Shown here piece by piece: positions 11,066-22,962 of a stretch of DNA of 64,000 nucleotides. The notes under the pieces were generated by a model that worked only from the letters and a program-made list of their open reading frames with translations, had not been told where the DNA came from and did no database searches. The first letter of the stretch is position 1; each line of letters opens with the position of its first letter. The stretch covers positions 59,081,001 to 59,145,000 of the forward strand of contig CM075346.1 of the NCBI GenBank assembly GCA_037693485.1, written 5' to 3'. The DNA comes from Kitagawia praeruptora (taxonomy: Eukaryota; Streptophyta; Magnoliopsida; Apiales; Apiaceae). Both the position numbers and the translations under genes were made by a program.

Positions 11066-12990
11066 TAAAATTTCACTATGTGAGTAACTTGCTTTGGGTA
11101 AGTGCCGAACTGGACCGGCAAGTACAAAGTTCCTTGCATCGGGACTAAGTTGTTCCCGAACCCGAAGAGTGGGTCTTCTCTGCATTCGGTCATTCTTACG
11201 TTGCCCAGCTGTATTCTGTCGAATGTATGTTTGAAGATGATGTTGACCGAGGATCCGTTATTGACCAGAATCCTTTTGATTTCATTTTCTGCGACATCTA
11301 AGCTAACCACCAAGGCTTCATTATGATTCCGATCAACTCCTTCAAAGTCGGCATTGCTGAAAGTTATCACCTGTCCGGGAAAGGATTGGATCATCATTAC
11401 TTCATCTCCTGAGTCCGGACTGGGGGGAGGAGAGCTGGATCCCCCCATTACTACGTTGACAACATGCTTTTTTCCTGCTCCTGATCCTTCCCCTTTTTCC
11501 ATGGTTTTCCGAGCTATATACTGCTCCATGTTTCCTTTTTTGATTTGATCCTCGATGAAGTACTTAAGAGATAAGCAATTTTCAGTTATATGGCCATGAG
11601 TTCCATGATAGTCACATTGTTTGTGGGTAGGACGATTCTCCGGAGCAGTGATCATCGACTTAGGTGGGTAAAAGTATGGTTTGTCCCGGACCTCTTTTAA
11701 GATATCGGATCGGGTGCGACTGAGCGATCATCCTGAGTAGTTCGGTATGAAGAATTTCCTTGACGGGTCATTCTCATTGCCTGTAACACATAACTTTCTT
11801 TGATGAATCGAGCAGTCATGGAGTATGCTACAGCCAAACTTTCCGGCTCTTTGTTGATCAACTCATAGACATATCTTTCATTTTGTTCCAGGTCCAGATT
11901 TCTCTGGAAGATGCTAAGAGCTTCACGCTCATCCATGCGCGAGACTTTATTTATTACCTCCTGGAATCGCTTCATATAGTCTGAGAGAGATTCGTTATCA
12001 TTTTGACGAATAGTCTCCAAATGGCACATGTGTAGCTCATGAGTCCGGTTTGCTCTGAACCTCTTTAGAAAGGACTCACGAAACTGCTTCCAGGAGTGAA
12101 TTCTCCGGGAGGGGATTCGGCTGAACCATCTTTGAGCCCCTCCCTTCAGAGTTGATGCAAAGAATCTGCATTTGGTGATATCATTGTAGTAGTAGATGAG
12201 GGCGATCTGCTCGAAGTAATTAACGTGTTCTTCAGGGTCTCCCAACCCGTCGAATGAATCGAAGTTGTAGTGCTTCAGGTTCTTCTGTCTGGGAATGGCC
12301 TCCAAAGAACGGTTGAACAGTGTCAGGGTTCCTTCAATCTCAAGTCCGGAATCATGTCCCACTTTCTTCTGTAGCTCATGAATCATTTGCATTAAGTTGT
12401 CTTCAGGCTCATCTTCGTCTGAGATAACCTCCGGACTGACTTCTCTCAAAACTCTTTTAGATCCGGACCTCCTCAAGACTCGGTCCTCTTCTTCCTGGAT
12501 CCTTTTTTGGATTTTGAGCTCGAGTTTCGCTTCCTCCTCCTGTCTGATCTCCTCTTTGAGTTCAACTAGCTTTTTGAGTTTCTCAGCTTCATGCTTTTTA
12601 CTTTGAGCTTTGTTGGCAGTTTTTTTTTTCTTTGCCTTGGTTGCCAATCTGGTCAAAGACTGATCTCCTGGATCTGTGAGAGTGTTCAGAATCTTGGGAG
12701 TTTTCGGCCTGCTCTGGTTCGGGAGGTGGCGCTGCTCCGGCTGTTCGGTATGCCCGAATGGCATCCGTCAATTCATCATGGGTAAGATTTTGCATGTGCA
12801 TTGCAGCTAGAGGCACATCAGTGTACTTGTATTGGTTGACCTCAATGTCAATTTGGGAATCGTCGGGTGCAATCCCTACCCTTTCCATGACCAGAGGTAT
12901 TTCAGCAAGTACTAAGGGCAGGTCCGGAGGTGGGTTAAGGTCTTGTGCTCGGGTGTTGGTTCTTTGAGTAGATTTGCTTCCTCTTGCCAT
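11066..12990 (-). pseudogene. E3 gag and start of protease
   Basis: Gag starts at 12990 (MARGSKST). It runs through an acidic/basic coiled-coil-like region (about 12400-12600), a capsid-like region with GGAQRWFSRIPSRRIHSWKQF-like sequence (about 12090-12150) and a zinc motif CDYHGTHGH...ENC (about 11590-11620). The protease core ILVNNGSSVNIIF (about 11240-11280) lacks the catalytic Asp (Asn instead). The frame shifts near 12600 and 12700. About 190 bp present in E2 (near 8595-8790) are deleted near 11725. The frame ends at VKFYVI, where E2 continues VKFYIINTTSS; this is the insertion point. Confidence 0.75.
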
Positions 12991-13378
12991 GATTTCAAGT
13001 TTCAAAACAAGATAGTTCACAAAGTATCGATTATAACAGCTCTAGGCTGAGTTTGGAGCAGAACAACTTATGTATGCACTCAATATTCAAATATAAACAC
13101 AAGTTGGTGAACACAAGTGGATGAGCAGGCGATTATGAACACAGATCTAGATTTCGGCTAAGTTTAAGAACTAAAAATCGTAACTTTATCAAAGATCTGG
13201 TCTAGAGAGCTAAATAACGCTAAACACGGGCACACATGGCTGAGAAATGTGTAAAGGTGACATTTTTAGTAAGGGTTTCACAACGGTTTTTAGATCTTAC
13301 AGCTTGATTTCGGACTCTCTTTAGAGAGCTTGTTGATGTCGACGAGTCCTGTGGCACTGAGACCAAAGGACAGAGCAC

Positions 13379-13396
13379 CCCCTCCTTCTAGCGCCA
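13379..13396 (-). other. Primer-binding site of E3
   Basis: Minus-strand TGGCGCTAGAAGGAGGGG, adjacent to the LTR edge at 13398. I do not assign the tRNA. Confidence 0.7.
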
Positions 13397-13397
13397 A

Positions 13398-14003
13398 TGA
13401 TAACTCTAGATCCCGATCTAACGTCTCCTCCGCCGTTCCCGTGCCTGGAAAGCGGTGTAGCTGGTGGTGGGACTCTGCAAAACAATGCCGGGAGGTGGGT
13501 TTGAACCCGTGACACCTCCGGCGTGAGAATAAGCGACGGTCATTGGAGAATAAAAGACAAGGACCAGAGTATCTAATTATGGAGGGTGTGTGTATATGAG
13601 TGTGTAAAAGAGAATGTAACCCCTTTACCTTTTTCTCCTAGCCTATTTATAGGCCAAGGATTAGGGTTTAGGGGTAGGTACCTGCAATCATGCGCGTTGG
13701 ATCCGAGGTAGACGGGACACTTATCCACTGTTGATAATTCCCACGTGTCCAGGTGATATGTGTGATGGCGTGTGTCCCTAGCTTATCAGCACGTGGCTCA
13801 ATAAGGACATGATTGTGCCAATCCTAGGATTCCCTTATTTGTCACTGTCATGTAGGACCACAATCATGACTCGTATCTGTTATACTTCTATGTATATTGG
13901 GCTTGGGTCATAAGTTTGCTAACCCCGACCCAATCTGGACCGAAGACCCTCACGTGGTTCTAGGCCGAGCCCTGTCCGGATTGGTTACGGCATATCATGC
14001 ACA
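13398..14003 (-). repeat. 5' LTR of E3 (outer end approximate)
   Basis: Begins TGATAACTC on the plus strand, like the LTRs at 10434 and 59122, and shares with them the CCTCCGGCGTGAGAATAAG block and the TTTATAGGCC-type TATA region. The right edge is uncertain. Confidence 0.65.
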
Positions 14004-14420
14004 ATCTTAATTTGGCATTAAATATTAGGTAAATTATTTAGTCGATACTTGTAAAAGGCCCGGCTTGAGCTTTATGTAAATTGGAATATGTTGTAGTACA
14101 ACTAATGGTCCGTTTGGTATATCTTAAAATAAATAACTTATAGCTTAAAGTGATAAGTGCAATATAAGTGATAAGTCAATTAGAGCTTATAAGTCAGTAG
14201 AGTGTTTGGTAAATCAGAACTTATAACTCAATAGATTGTTTGGTAAATCAGAACTTATAAGTTAACTTTTTTATTATTTTCAAAATATTTTTATTTTAAT
14301 ATATATCAATTGATATCAATGGATAGATCTCAATGAGTAGAGAAATTTGATATAGACATATCAATTTTCTAATGAACGGATCAAAAGATATATTATTTTG
14401 AAAATTTGAATGATATTATA

Positions 14421-14624
14421 TACTCCTTCTGTCCCATCCATTTGTTTACACTTTTTTGTCACTTTCTGGCACGCATTTTAAGGTGGATTTTAAGGATAGT
14501 TCCAATCCTATTTTTATACAAAAAAAGAAATTTTCAAAAATAAGTTATGTAACTATCCTTAAAATTTACCTTAAAATGCGTGTCGACACCCCATTTTGAA
14601 ATGATAACAAATGGACGGGAGGTA
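14421..14624. mobile_element. Stowaway-type MITE
   Basis: Ends TACTCCTTCTGTCCCATCC and GGACGGGAGGTA are inverted copies of the CTCCCTCCGTCCC terminus typical of Tc1/mariner-derived Stowaway elements, with TA at both edges. About 200 bp and internally self-complementary (AAGGATAGTT / AACTATCCTT). Confidence 0.8.
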
Positions 14625-14678
14625 TTACCTATATCAAGAAAACAGAATAAGCTGAAATTTTCTAATGAACGGATCAAA

Positions 14679-15342
14679 TTCTAAATGGTACGCCTCTAGA
14701 TTTGGTTTTTCCAAATGGTACGCCAAATAGTTTTGGCTTCTGAATGGTACCCTTGTACTATTATACCATTCTTTACGGTACCCCTCCCGTCAATCCCCGT
14801 TAAACAAACGTTTATTTAATCAACAATTAACTTTAAAAAATAAGGGAAATTCTCAATGGTACGCCTCTAGTTTTGGCTTTTCCAAATGGTATGCCAAATA
14901 GTTTTGACTTCTGAGTGATACCCTTATATTTTATTATATATTTGATTCTTATTGCTGAGCTGTTTATTACCCCAATATTCATTACGAAATTAATATTTAA
15001 TTAGGTTTCGGGCCTATGAATTAATTTGGAGTTAGGTTTGGAGTGAGATTCGGAGGGACTGAGCCTATGATATATAATAGATTTATTAAAATAAAATATA
15101 AGGGTACCATTCAGAAGCCAAAACTAATTGGCATACCATTTAGAAAAGCCAAAACTATAGGTGTACCATTGAGAATTTTCCTACTGTTTATGTGGTAATT
15201 AAACGTTTGTTTAACGGGGGTTGACGGGAAGGGTATCGTAGAGAATGGTATAATAGTACAAGGGTACCATTCAGAAACCAAAACTATTTGGCGTACCATT
15301 TGGAAAAGCCAAAACTATAGGCGTACCATTGAGAATTTCCCT
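14679..15342. mobile_element. Outer inverted-repeat MITE, interrupted by a same-family copy
   Basis: The left arm 14679-14830 (AAATGGTACGCC...) is the reverse complement of the right arm 15183-15342 over nearly its full length. The interior 14843-15182 is a second copy of the same family, so the whole is a two-layer hairpin. No coding capacity. Confidence 0.8.
14843..15182. mobile_element. Inner MITE copy nested in 14679-15342
   Basis: Starts AGGGAAATTCTCAATGGTA and ends in the matching inverted sequence, with a short AT-rich centre. I could not see a clear target-site duplication. Confidence 0.75.
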
Positions 15343-15601
15343 AAAATTTATTCAATTTTTTTTCAATTTATTAGTTCGATAAATCCTTATTCACCGATAA
15401 ATTACTATTAAATACCTAAATCGATTTATTTCAATTTCTAAAATCTGCAATCATGATTCTTGGAGACACAAACGTAGGTGGGCGTGATCAAGAGAAGAAG
15501 AGTTAATATAATTAAAAGTGGGAAGAAGTAGTTGAGAACGGATTAAAACAGTAAAATTTGGTTTCATGTTAATGGAAGGTTACGGTATCTTAGTAGTACG
15601 G

Positions 15602-15863
15602 TACTCCCTCCGTCTCATAATATGTTTAATGTTTGAAAAAATACGTTTGCCAACGCACACTTTTGATCATTAATATCTTGAATTTTGTATTAGTACTAAA
15701 TATAAAATTTCACTGTATTAAAATACTCATAAATACGAATCCAACAAGATCACTCATGACTATATTTTATGTTATAAATTATGCGTAAATTAATATTCAA
15801 TCGCTTAAAAATGAACGGTGTAAAAAATCATAACAAAAAACACATTAAGACACAGAGGGAGTA
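15602..15863. mobile_element. Stowaway-type MITE
   Basis: Left end TACTCCCTCCGTCTCATAAT and right end GACACAGAGGGAGTA are inverted copies with TA at both edges. About 260 bp, no ORF. Confidence 0.8.
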
Positions 15864-15910
15864 TCTTTTTAGCGCCGTCAAATTCATGACTCGTTTTTCT
15901 CGAAGGAAAA

Positions 15911-16100
15911 TGCTAAAGACCCCAAATTAGATCCCAAAAAAATTCCCAAATTCCATGTGTTATCTTTTAATTGGTCATAGCATAATGGGCCCCCCTGGAT
16001 TCACATTAATCTCCCCAATTAAAATTGCCCAATTTGCCAAGTCACCCATGCCATGTCATTTGGGGACTTTTTTGGGAACTCAATTTGGGATCCCTAGCAC
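15911..16100. mobile_element. MITE with TGCTA...CCCAAATT termini
   Basis: Left end TGCTAAAGACCCCAAATTAG and right end CAATTTGGGATCCCTAGCA are imperfect inverted repeats. A relative with similar ends (TGCTA... and ...GGGGACTTTAGCA) is at about 24779-24968. Superfamily not assigned. Confidence 0.55.
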
Positions 16101-16156
16101 TACTCTTTGTCGAATGTATCCTCGGAAATTGCCTTTTATGAGCAAGTAAATGTAAA

Positions 16157-16212
16157 TGTCCGGTTTTCCTCTTCAAACTTGGGTTAAATGTCCGGTTTTC
16201 CTCTTCAAACTT
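16157..16212. repeat. 32-bp tandem duplication
   Basis: TGTCCGGTTTTCCTCTTCAA occurs at 16157 and again at 16189. Confidence 0.8.
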
Positions 16213-16258
16213 TAATACTCCCGTTATGGAATATTATCTATCCTAAATATGGTTCTAA

Positions 16259-16506
16259 AAATCCCCGATTTAGCCGATTAATTCCCGATTAATCCTCTAT
16301 AAGGTAGCCAACCAATTCGATTTTTGAAATCCGATTAATCCTATGAACTAATTTAAAATGATATGTTTTAACTATAAATTAGACTAATATATTAAATATT
16401 ATTATAATATCCGATTAATACTCCGATTAATCCTTCCGATTAATCCCCGATTACCCGATTAATCTTAAATCGGTACCTCAACCGATTTATGCCGATTACC
16501 GATTTT
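16259..16506. repeat. CCGATTAAT microrepeat cluster
   Basis: At least eight scattered copies of CCGATTAAT or close variants occur within about 250 bp, with AT-rich spacers. Origin unknown. Confidence 0.65.
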
Positions 16507-17582
16507 TACAACCATGATCCTAAATTGATTTTCAAAATATATTTTTATGATCGCAGATTTTAGAAATTTAGGATAGATTTTAGAGATAATACCTAAATCG
16601 AGATACTATTAAATACCTAAATTACTATTAGTTCGATAATATTTCTTCAGGAAATGGAAAGAATTAGTAAAATCCATGCATGCATGTATTTACTACTGAT
16701 TAAATATACCATGCATTAGTTGAGAAAAAAGATTGAGATCCCGTTTGGTATTACTGTTACAGAATACATTTTTGAAAAGCAGTTAAAAATCTGTTTAGTA
16801 AATTTTAAAAATCGCTTTTCTCAAAAATACTTTTGGTTGAAATGATGTTTTTAGAGGATGCATGTCCCCCGTACTTTTGAAAAAACTATTCTTCAGCTTT
16901 AGCGGGAAGCAACTATTGAATTAAACATCAAAATTCACCAATAATATAATTTTTTATAAATTATACAAAAAACATGTGCATATCAAAAATATTACCAATC
17001 GGTTATTTAGTTTTTGCAACAACACTTATTTTAATAGTACTACAGTTTTTGCATAATTTTTCCATTATCTTCCATTAAAAAATTAAAAAATTAGATGAAA
17101 ATGTTAAAAGTCTGGCAATGCCCTTTAGGTTACCTTATATATACGTTTTATTATGTTGTTTCTTTGTTTTTATTTCTCACTAATTTGAATGAGACATGGA
17201 TAGTAATGAGAATTAAAATTTTATCCCACTTAAATATGAGATGAGTATGGTATTTATATGATTTTTGTATAAGTAATTTGTCTTGTTCCAAATTAAATGT
17301 AATATATATTTTATAAAAAATAATATAATATACTTTTTATCATATGATATTAAATGTTTTTAATATATAATTAAATATAATTTATTTTTAATAGTTCGAT
17401 ATAGTATACACCTAAATTAATGTAAAATGTGTTATAAATTATATGTATTTATTCTAGATTTAATGTTATATGATGTATATAAGATTTTATAGATATTTTA
17501 TATATATAAGATTTTTTTAAATTTTGGAAAAGATTAATTATAAATATTTTTTATATGTGTGACGGATTTGAGAATGATCCAT

Positions 17583-17813
17583 TGTAACACCCCAGTCCCA
17601 CATCGAGGAGATTTGGGACTTCAATTCAGTTTATAAGGCAAAGTACTACTACTGATTGCACCAACAAATTATGATTTTTTTGGGGGCCTGTGGTGGGCTT
17701 GTGGACTACCCAAGTTGGCTGCATTTGGGCCAGTTTGCTTTGGCTTATTTCGGATCGGAATGGGGACTCGACCCGATTTTCGAAAAAGGCTCGGGATTTG
17801 ACTCGGGTTGTCA
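17583..17813 (+). repeat. Short (231-bp) LTR, left copy
   Basis: TGTAACACCCC...GGTTGTCA, repeated with few differences at about 21580-21800. A PBS (TGGTATCAGAGCC, initiator tRNA-Met type) follows at 17818-17830. Small size and lack of coding sequence suggest a TRIM or other non-autonomous family. Confidence 0.7.
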
Positions 17814-18034
17814 CATATGGTATCAGAGCCAGGTTGTCGAAAGCTTGACTCGTCAAGTTACCGGAGGTGTGGACACGAAGGTTGGTGGTATTATCCCACA
17901 ATGGACAAAGGTCCGGAGGTGGGGACATGAAGCCAGCCGGTATTATCCCACAATGGTTAGGGAGGAACGATCTTGGACCTATGAGATATCCGTTCAGGCC
18001 TAACGAGGGCGTCAGGAGTTTAAGTGGGGGAGTT
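17814..18034 (+). other. Internal domain of the short-LTR element (PBS to polypurine tract)
   Basis: Begins with PBS TGGTATCAGAGCC (17818-17830) and ends with purine tract TAAGTGGGGGAG (18021-18032). In between, GGTATTATCCCACAATGG occurs twice. No protein domain is visible. Confidence 0.65.
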
Positions 18035-21000
18035 TGTAACACCCCTAGATCCGGGGTCAAGGATCCAGGTCATCACGGTCCAATTTCCATTCAATATCAA
18101 TATCTCTTTGGTCTTTTTTTTATATAAATATATCATTTAATACTTAAACAGTTGACCCCACACTAATACACACACACCAGTCATATGCTCAGAGAACAAC
18201 ATCCATTAATGATAGCAGTTAAAGATAAACTGTTGTTATAATCCCAGAATACCATCTATTATACCCATATATAAGTATATACTACCTTGAGAACAGGTGT
18301 CGATACTTTCTCATAAGGTAGACTTCCCCTTTACCCTCTTCCGGGTTGTACTGCGACGTTTCGGCACCTGATCTAGCTGTTATAAAAATAAATAGCAAGA
18401 GTGAGCTATAATAGCTCAGCAAGATAATATTGTAAACCAGAAATCAAAATTTTAAACATATATAAATATATATATAACCGGAAACCAATTATAAACCTTA
18501 CGAAAGAATAAAATTCTTATTAATAATACATCATCCACTTACTATTATAAGAAAAGAACTCTAGGATAATATAATATCAGTTTCTCTTCTTCAATAATAT
18601 AACAATCAATATACCCTTTCAGTGTAAAATTTCAAGATAATATGAATACTTGAACAAATCTCTCACTATCATCTTCTCATTTCCTTCTTATGTAACAATT
18701 ATATAAATTAATATAAAATCAGTTTCTCTTCATCTGTAACAATAATTCCATCATTTCATATCATTATTTTATTTTCAGTATAGAAATCTGAAAACCATTT
18801 TCAATTCTTTCTTTCAAGTTTTGGGGATATCTGCTAGCGCCAGATACGTAGGACGATGATCAGTCGCCTAACCGTACCTGTTCTCTGTTTACTACTAGTA
18901 GAAGGAATGAAGGCCACCTGCTAACATCATCCCTGGAGGAAGGCCACCTGCTAACATCCTCCCGGAGGAAGGCCACCTGCTAACATCCTCCCTTGGCATC
19001 TTCGTGCCGAATAATATAATGAATGTTGGACTGTGTCGCACACAGCCCTGACACAGCCTCTTACGCAAGTTTGTTGCTATTCCCCCTCTTTATAAAAATT
19101 ATTATTCCATTTATCATCACCTTTAAAAATATATAGGTCATAATACTTTGATTATGACTCATACATCTTCTCTATATTCAATGAACTCAAATACATTCTT
19201 TATAAAATATTCCCTCTATTTAAAAGTATTAAATAATAAATAATATTTATTAAATCACAAATATTTAAAGATTAAAATCAACAGAATATTATAAACCATA
19301 TAACCCTAGATAACAACTGATACCATTCTCTTTCATATCCCTTTTCCATAAAGCATATTCGCACCATTCATAATCATATCCACATTCATATTTCATAATC
19401 CATATTCATCTCTCTTTAATTCCCAAAATCAGGGAAATAAATTCTTAGTAATATAGCGACCATAGAATAACATATATATATTCCATGAAATCATTTTACT
19501 TTGTAGATAAATAGTTTTCCAAAGTAAAGGTAGAAGATATCTTGCCTCGATCTCTGTATCCCGAAGATATGGCTCGTGGCTCTCCCTGAGTTTCTATAAA
19601 CACGAAAAGGGTCATCGTTAGAATATATTCCACTTAACCACCTACCCTCATATAGTAATACCCTGGTCACATAACCTATGTTTAACATAGCCTTTATGTA
19701 CTAAAAGTTCCAAGAACTTATCCACTTTTAAACTCCATCAGAGTTTCAGTGTTTTTCACCATTTCCTTAACAATCACTCTCGACTGTAAAAATTCTTATA
19801 AATTATAAATTTCGAACTTTAATGCAAGGTCAGTGGGGTTGGACTCTCTGTTCACCCTACTAGGTTGTCCTAAAATTTCATAATTTTTAAAAATGTCTAA
19901 GTATGGTAATTATAGCCTCAAAGTTGGAAAATTGCAATTTCCCGGTTTCCGAACGACTTTCACTAAAACCCACTTTTCTCCTAAACCGTTCATCAGATTT
20001 TGACGCACTTTATATCAAAACGATCTATGACTCAAGATCTATCATCTCATGGTTATTTGGTGTTCTAGACATGAACCTACCTTACGCGTCTGAGGTTTCA
20101 AAAACAGGGCATTCTTTGGTTAAACGAAAATCGGGCATTATAACGGCTATATTTTCATACTTTCCAAAATATTACTCCTCCAAATCCATCATCCACCTTA
20201 TACACCATCACCTACACCATGTGGTCATCTTACCAACCATGGTTACAAGAACCAAACACTTCTATATATCATCTTATCACTTATAAACACACATCTACTC
20301 ATGATTTATACTTAAAACAAACTTAACCATTAAACTCATCATAATCCATCATAAACTCAAAGTAATACTAAGGATTCTTGAATTTTATACCTTCCTTGGA
20401 GCTTGAACAACACTCAATAAGCCTTGGATAGTCCTTAAATAACCTTAAGGTAGCTTGGATCAACTAAATAAATCATAAAAACAAAGTTAGAAATTCGGAT
20501 TCACTGGACACCAGTTGAAAGAATCGCAAAAACGAAGGCCTTACCTACGTTTTCTGGATGAGGCTTCTAAAGGAAAGTTGTAGAGCATCTAACCAGCTTT
20601 CCAAACATATAAAGAACACAAAATTATATTGAGTAATGAAGGAGTTATGGCCGTTTGAAAATCATCACAGAAACTGTCAAAGATTCTGGCAGCTCGGTTC
20701 TTCAACTTGGGGAGGCGATTTGACTAGGCTATACTCATTAGATTGCCATGAAATTTGGAGCGAATAATGCCCATGGAGTGGAGAGGTTGTGGTTCAAATT
20801 TGGTGATTTTATCATGGATAGAAATGGAGATATGATATTTCCTCTCCTCCTTGCTCTTGCTGGGCAGTTTGAGATGATGAAGTTTCTAGCTTGTTTCTTG
20901 ATCCAATCTCATCCAATATTCATTGTAAGGATAATATCTAGCTTAGTCTTGATGATTCTAGAGTCTTGGAGATGTTTATGGAAGGTTATGGATTAATCCT

Positions 21001-21579
21001 CATGCGAAATGACTAATTTGCCCTTGCTTTATAAGTTAGTGGAAGATGATGTCACCTTAATGATCTAATAATCTCTTTTTGCTTTTCTTTTCCAAGTATA
21101 ATGCTAGCAATCATGGTAAATGATAATGTGGTATGTATCCTTGTTGTATTACTAATCTTGGTTGTTTTGTTTTCATACTCGTTTAATCACGTTTCGTTTC
21201 GAATACACCTCGTTACCTCAGTGGTTCTGAAATCGTTTAAAAATCCAAATTCCCTTGGCATTTCCTTGACTTAATAATCCATTGGTTTACCTTAAATTCA
21301 CTAATTCCTCAATATATAAATCCTTTAATATTTCCATGCTTCTTAATATCCAATACAATAGTGCTCAATTAAAAACAAACATCTTAAAAATCCATACTCA
21401 GGAATTTCGGAAATCCGTCATCGTTTCGAGTAACTCATTTTCATAGTACAACACTAATATGGTTTCTGATTGCTCATTTTCTGTATCAATTATAGGGTAC
21501 CTACATACCATTTCCCTAAATCCTCGAAATTTACTATTCATTTAGGCACTGTAGCATTCTAAAAGTTAGGGTTATTACA
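18035..21579 (+). repeat. Large LTR-like block (about 3.5 kb)
   Basis: Starts TGTAACACCCCTAG and ends TAGGGTTATTACA, imperfect inverted ends typical of long Tekay/Del-type LTRs. No coding sequence. It contains a three-copy 30-bp repeat (18909-18994). It follows a polypurine tract directly but splits the start of the short 3' LTR copy. Edges are inferred. Confidence 0.5.
18909..18994. repeat. 30-bp tandem repeat, three copies
   Basis: AGGCCACCTGCTAACATC at 18911, 18941 and 18970, separated by CCTGGAGG-like spacers. Confidence 0.85.
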
Positions 21580-21800
21580 CCAGTCCCACATCGAGGAGAT
21601 TTGGGACTTCAGTTCAGTTTATAAGGCAAAGTACTACTACTGATTACACCAACAAATCATGATCTTTTGGGGGCCTGTGGTGGGCTTGTGGACTACCCAA
21701 GTTGGCTGCATTTGGGCCAATTTGCTTTGGCTTATTTCGGATCGGAATGGGGACTCGACCCGATTTTCGAAAAAGGCTCGGGATTTGACTCGGGTTGTCA
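21580..21800 (+). repeat. Short LTR, right copy (5' end missing)
   Basis: Matches 17594-17813 from AGTCCCACATCG to GGTTGTCA. Its TGTAACACC start is missing or replaced by the end of the 18035-21579 block. Confidence 0.7.
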
Positions 21801-22002
21801 AGTCGAAGTTATCTTAGTTTGAAAAGAGCGAGTTATTAAACATTAAATCATTCTTTTTGTCAAGGCCATGGTTTTGTGGAAGAATCATTGAGCAAAAAGA
21901 ATCTACTCGTTAAAAAAAAAGATGATCGCATTTTTCGATTCAGGTACGAGTATTAAGTTTCGTATGATTCCGGGGACGGAATCCTTTTTAAGGGGGTATA
22001 TA
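21801..22002 (+). other. Retroelement 3' internal remnant with polypurine tract
   Basis: Non-coding or degraded stretch ending AAGGGGGTATATA just before the LTR at 22003. This layout is what one sees between the end of pol and the 3' LTR of Tekay-like elements. Confidence 0.5.
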
Positions 22003-22318
22003 TGTAATATCCGTAATTTTAGATAATAATAATAATATCATAAAAATTTGAATTATATTAGAATTAGTAATTGGATTAAAAAAAATAATAATAGTAATCA
22101 AATAATTGGTTAGTAATTAGAATTCTCATAGTAATAGAATATTGGATCTATATAAATAGATAGATATATCGCATGTGTTGTTAAATAGAACCCTAAGATA
22201 AGAATAGAAGAAGCCGGCAGAAGGAACATCACAACTGAGAAGAGGAGATTAAATTTCAGTATTATCCCCTTCGACGATTTGTGAGTACATAAACAATTTA
22301 TTTCTGTTTTTATATATA

Positions 22319-22358
<40 letters not shown>

Positions 22359-22900
22359 TGCTCCATTGAGAACCATCTTATTATGAGAACTATGAGAACC
22401 CACGTCATGATGATGTCATAAATATAATTTTTTTAAAAAAAAATTCGAAAAAAAAAATAATTTTCGCAAATTTTTTTTTTTTTGGAAAGAAAATTCTAGG
22501 AAAAAATTCTGACGTCATACTGGTGATTTTTTACAAAATCTGGTGATTTTTTACAAATCTGGTGATTTTTTACGAAATCTGGTGATTTTCCAGATTTTGT
22601 AAAAAATCACCAGAATTCAACAAAAATCACCAGATTTTTTAAATAATCACCAGGATGACGTCAGAAATTTTTTCCCCCCAGATTTAAAAAAAAAAAAAAA
22701 TTTAAAATATTTTTTAAAAAAAAATAAAAAAATTATTTATGACATCATGATGACGTCATCAGGGGGTGGGGTTAGTGTGTGTGAGGGTGTAGGTTATTAG
22801 TGTGGGTGCCCCTAGCGGGGCCATTAGATTAGATTAAAATGAAGGGATGAGATTAGATCTCATATCTCACCAAAACAAAAGGTTCTCACTTGAGCAAAAA

Positions 22901-22962
<62 letters not shown>

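Larger units (their letters stand above)
11066..14003 (-). mobile_element. Tat-lineage Ty3/Gypsy retrotransposon E3 (5' part)
   Basis: Minus-strand order: 5' LTR (about 14003-13398), PBS, gag and the start of protease, cut at 11066 by insertion of E2. The remaining pol and 3' LTR must lie left of the window. It is a close relative of E2, so the nest is a same-family insertion. The outer LTR edge at about 14003 is a guess based on a CA ending; the flanking duplication cannot be checked. Confidence 0.75.
14004..17577. other. Intergenic stretch with MITEs, no gene seen
   Basis: AT-rich DNA without convincing coding sequence. It contains the MITEs listed separately, plus fragments beginning with GTCCGTTTGGT (14107) and CCCGTTTGGT (16740) that look like truncated hAT-type MITE ends. 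A short tandem repeat (GTTTGGTAAATCAGAACTTA) occurs at 14201 and 14239. The block at 17190-17420 resembles 24700-25080, a diverged repeat on the other side of the 17583-24552 composite. Confidence 0.6.

Noticed and set aside
5546..13020. Plus-strand ORFs at 6854-7474, 7047-7292, 8315-8695, 9443-9671 and similar
   Set aside because: They are shadows of the minus-strand Tat gag/pol frames and show no domain of their own.
17583..17813. Cassandra-type TRIM with a 5S rRNA-like promoter
   Set aside because: Short LTR and Met-type PBS fit a TRIM, but I see no clear 5S box A/C arrangement.
18909..18994. Possible CRISPR-like direct repeats
   Set aside because: Only three adjacent units with nearly identical spacers in a plant LTR; tandem repeat, not an array.
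19903..20286. 127-codon ORF inside the 3.5-kb LTR-like block
   Set aside because: No domain, sits in non-coding LTR-like DNA; taken as chance.
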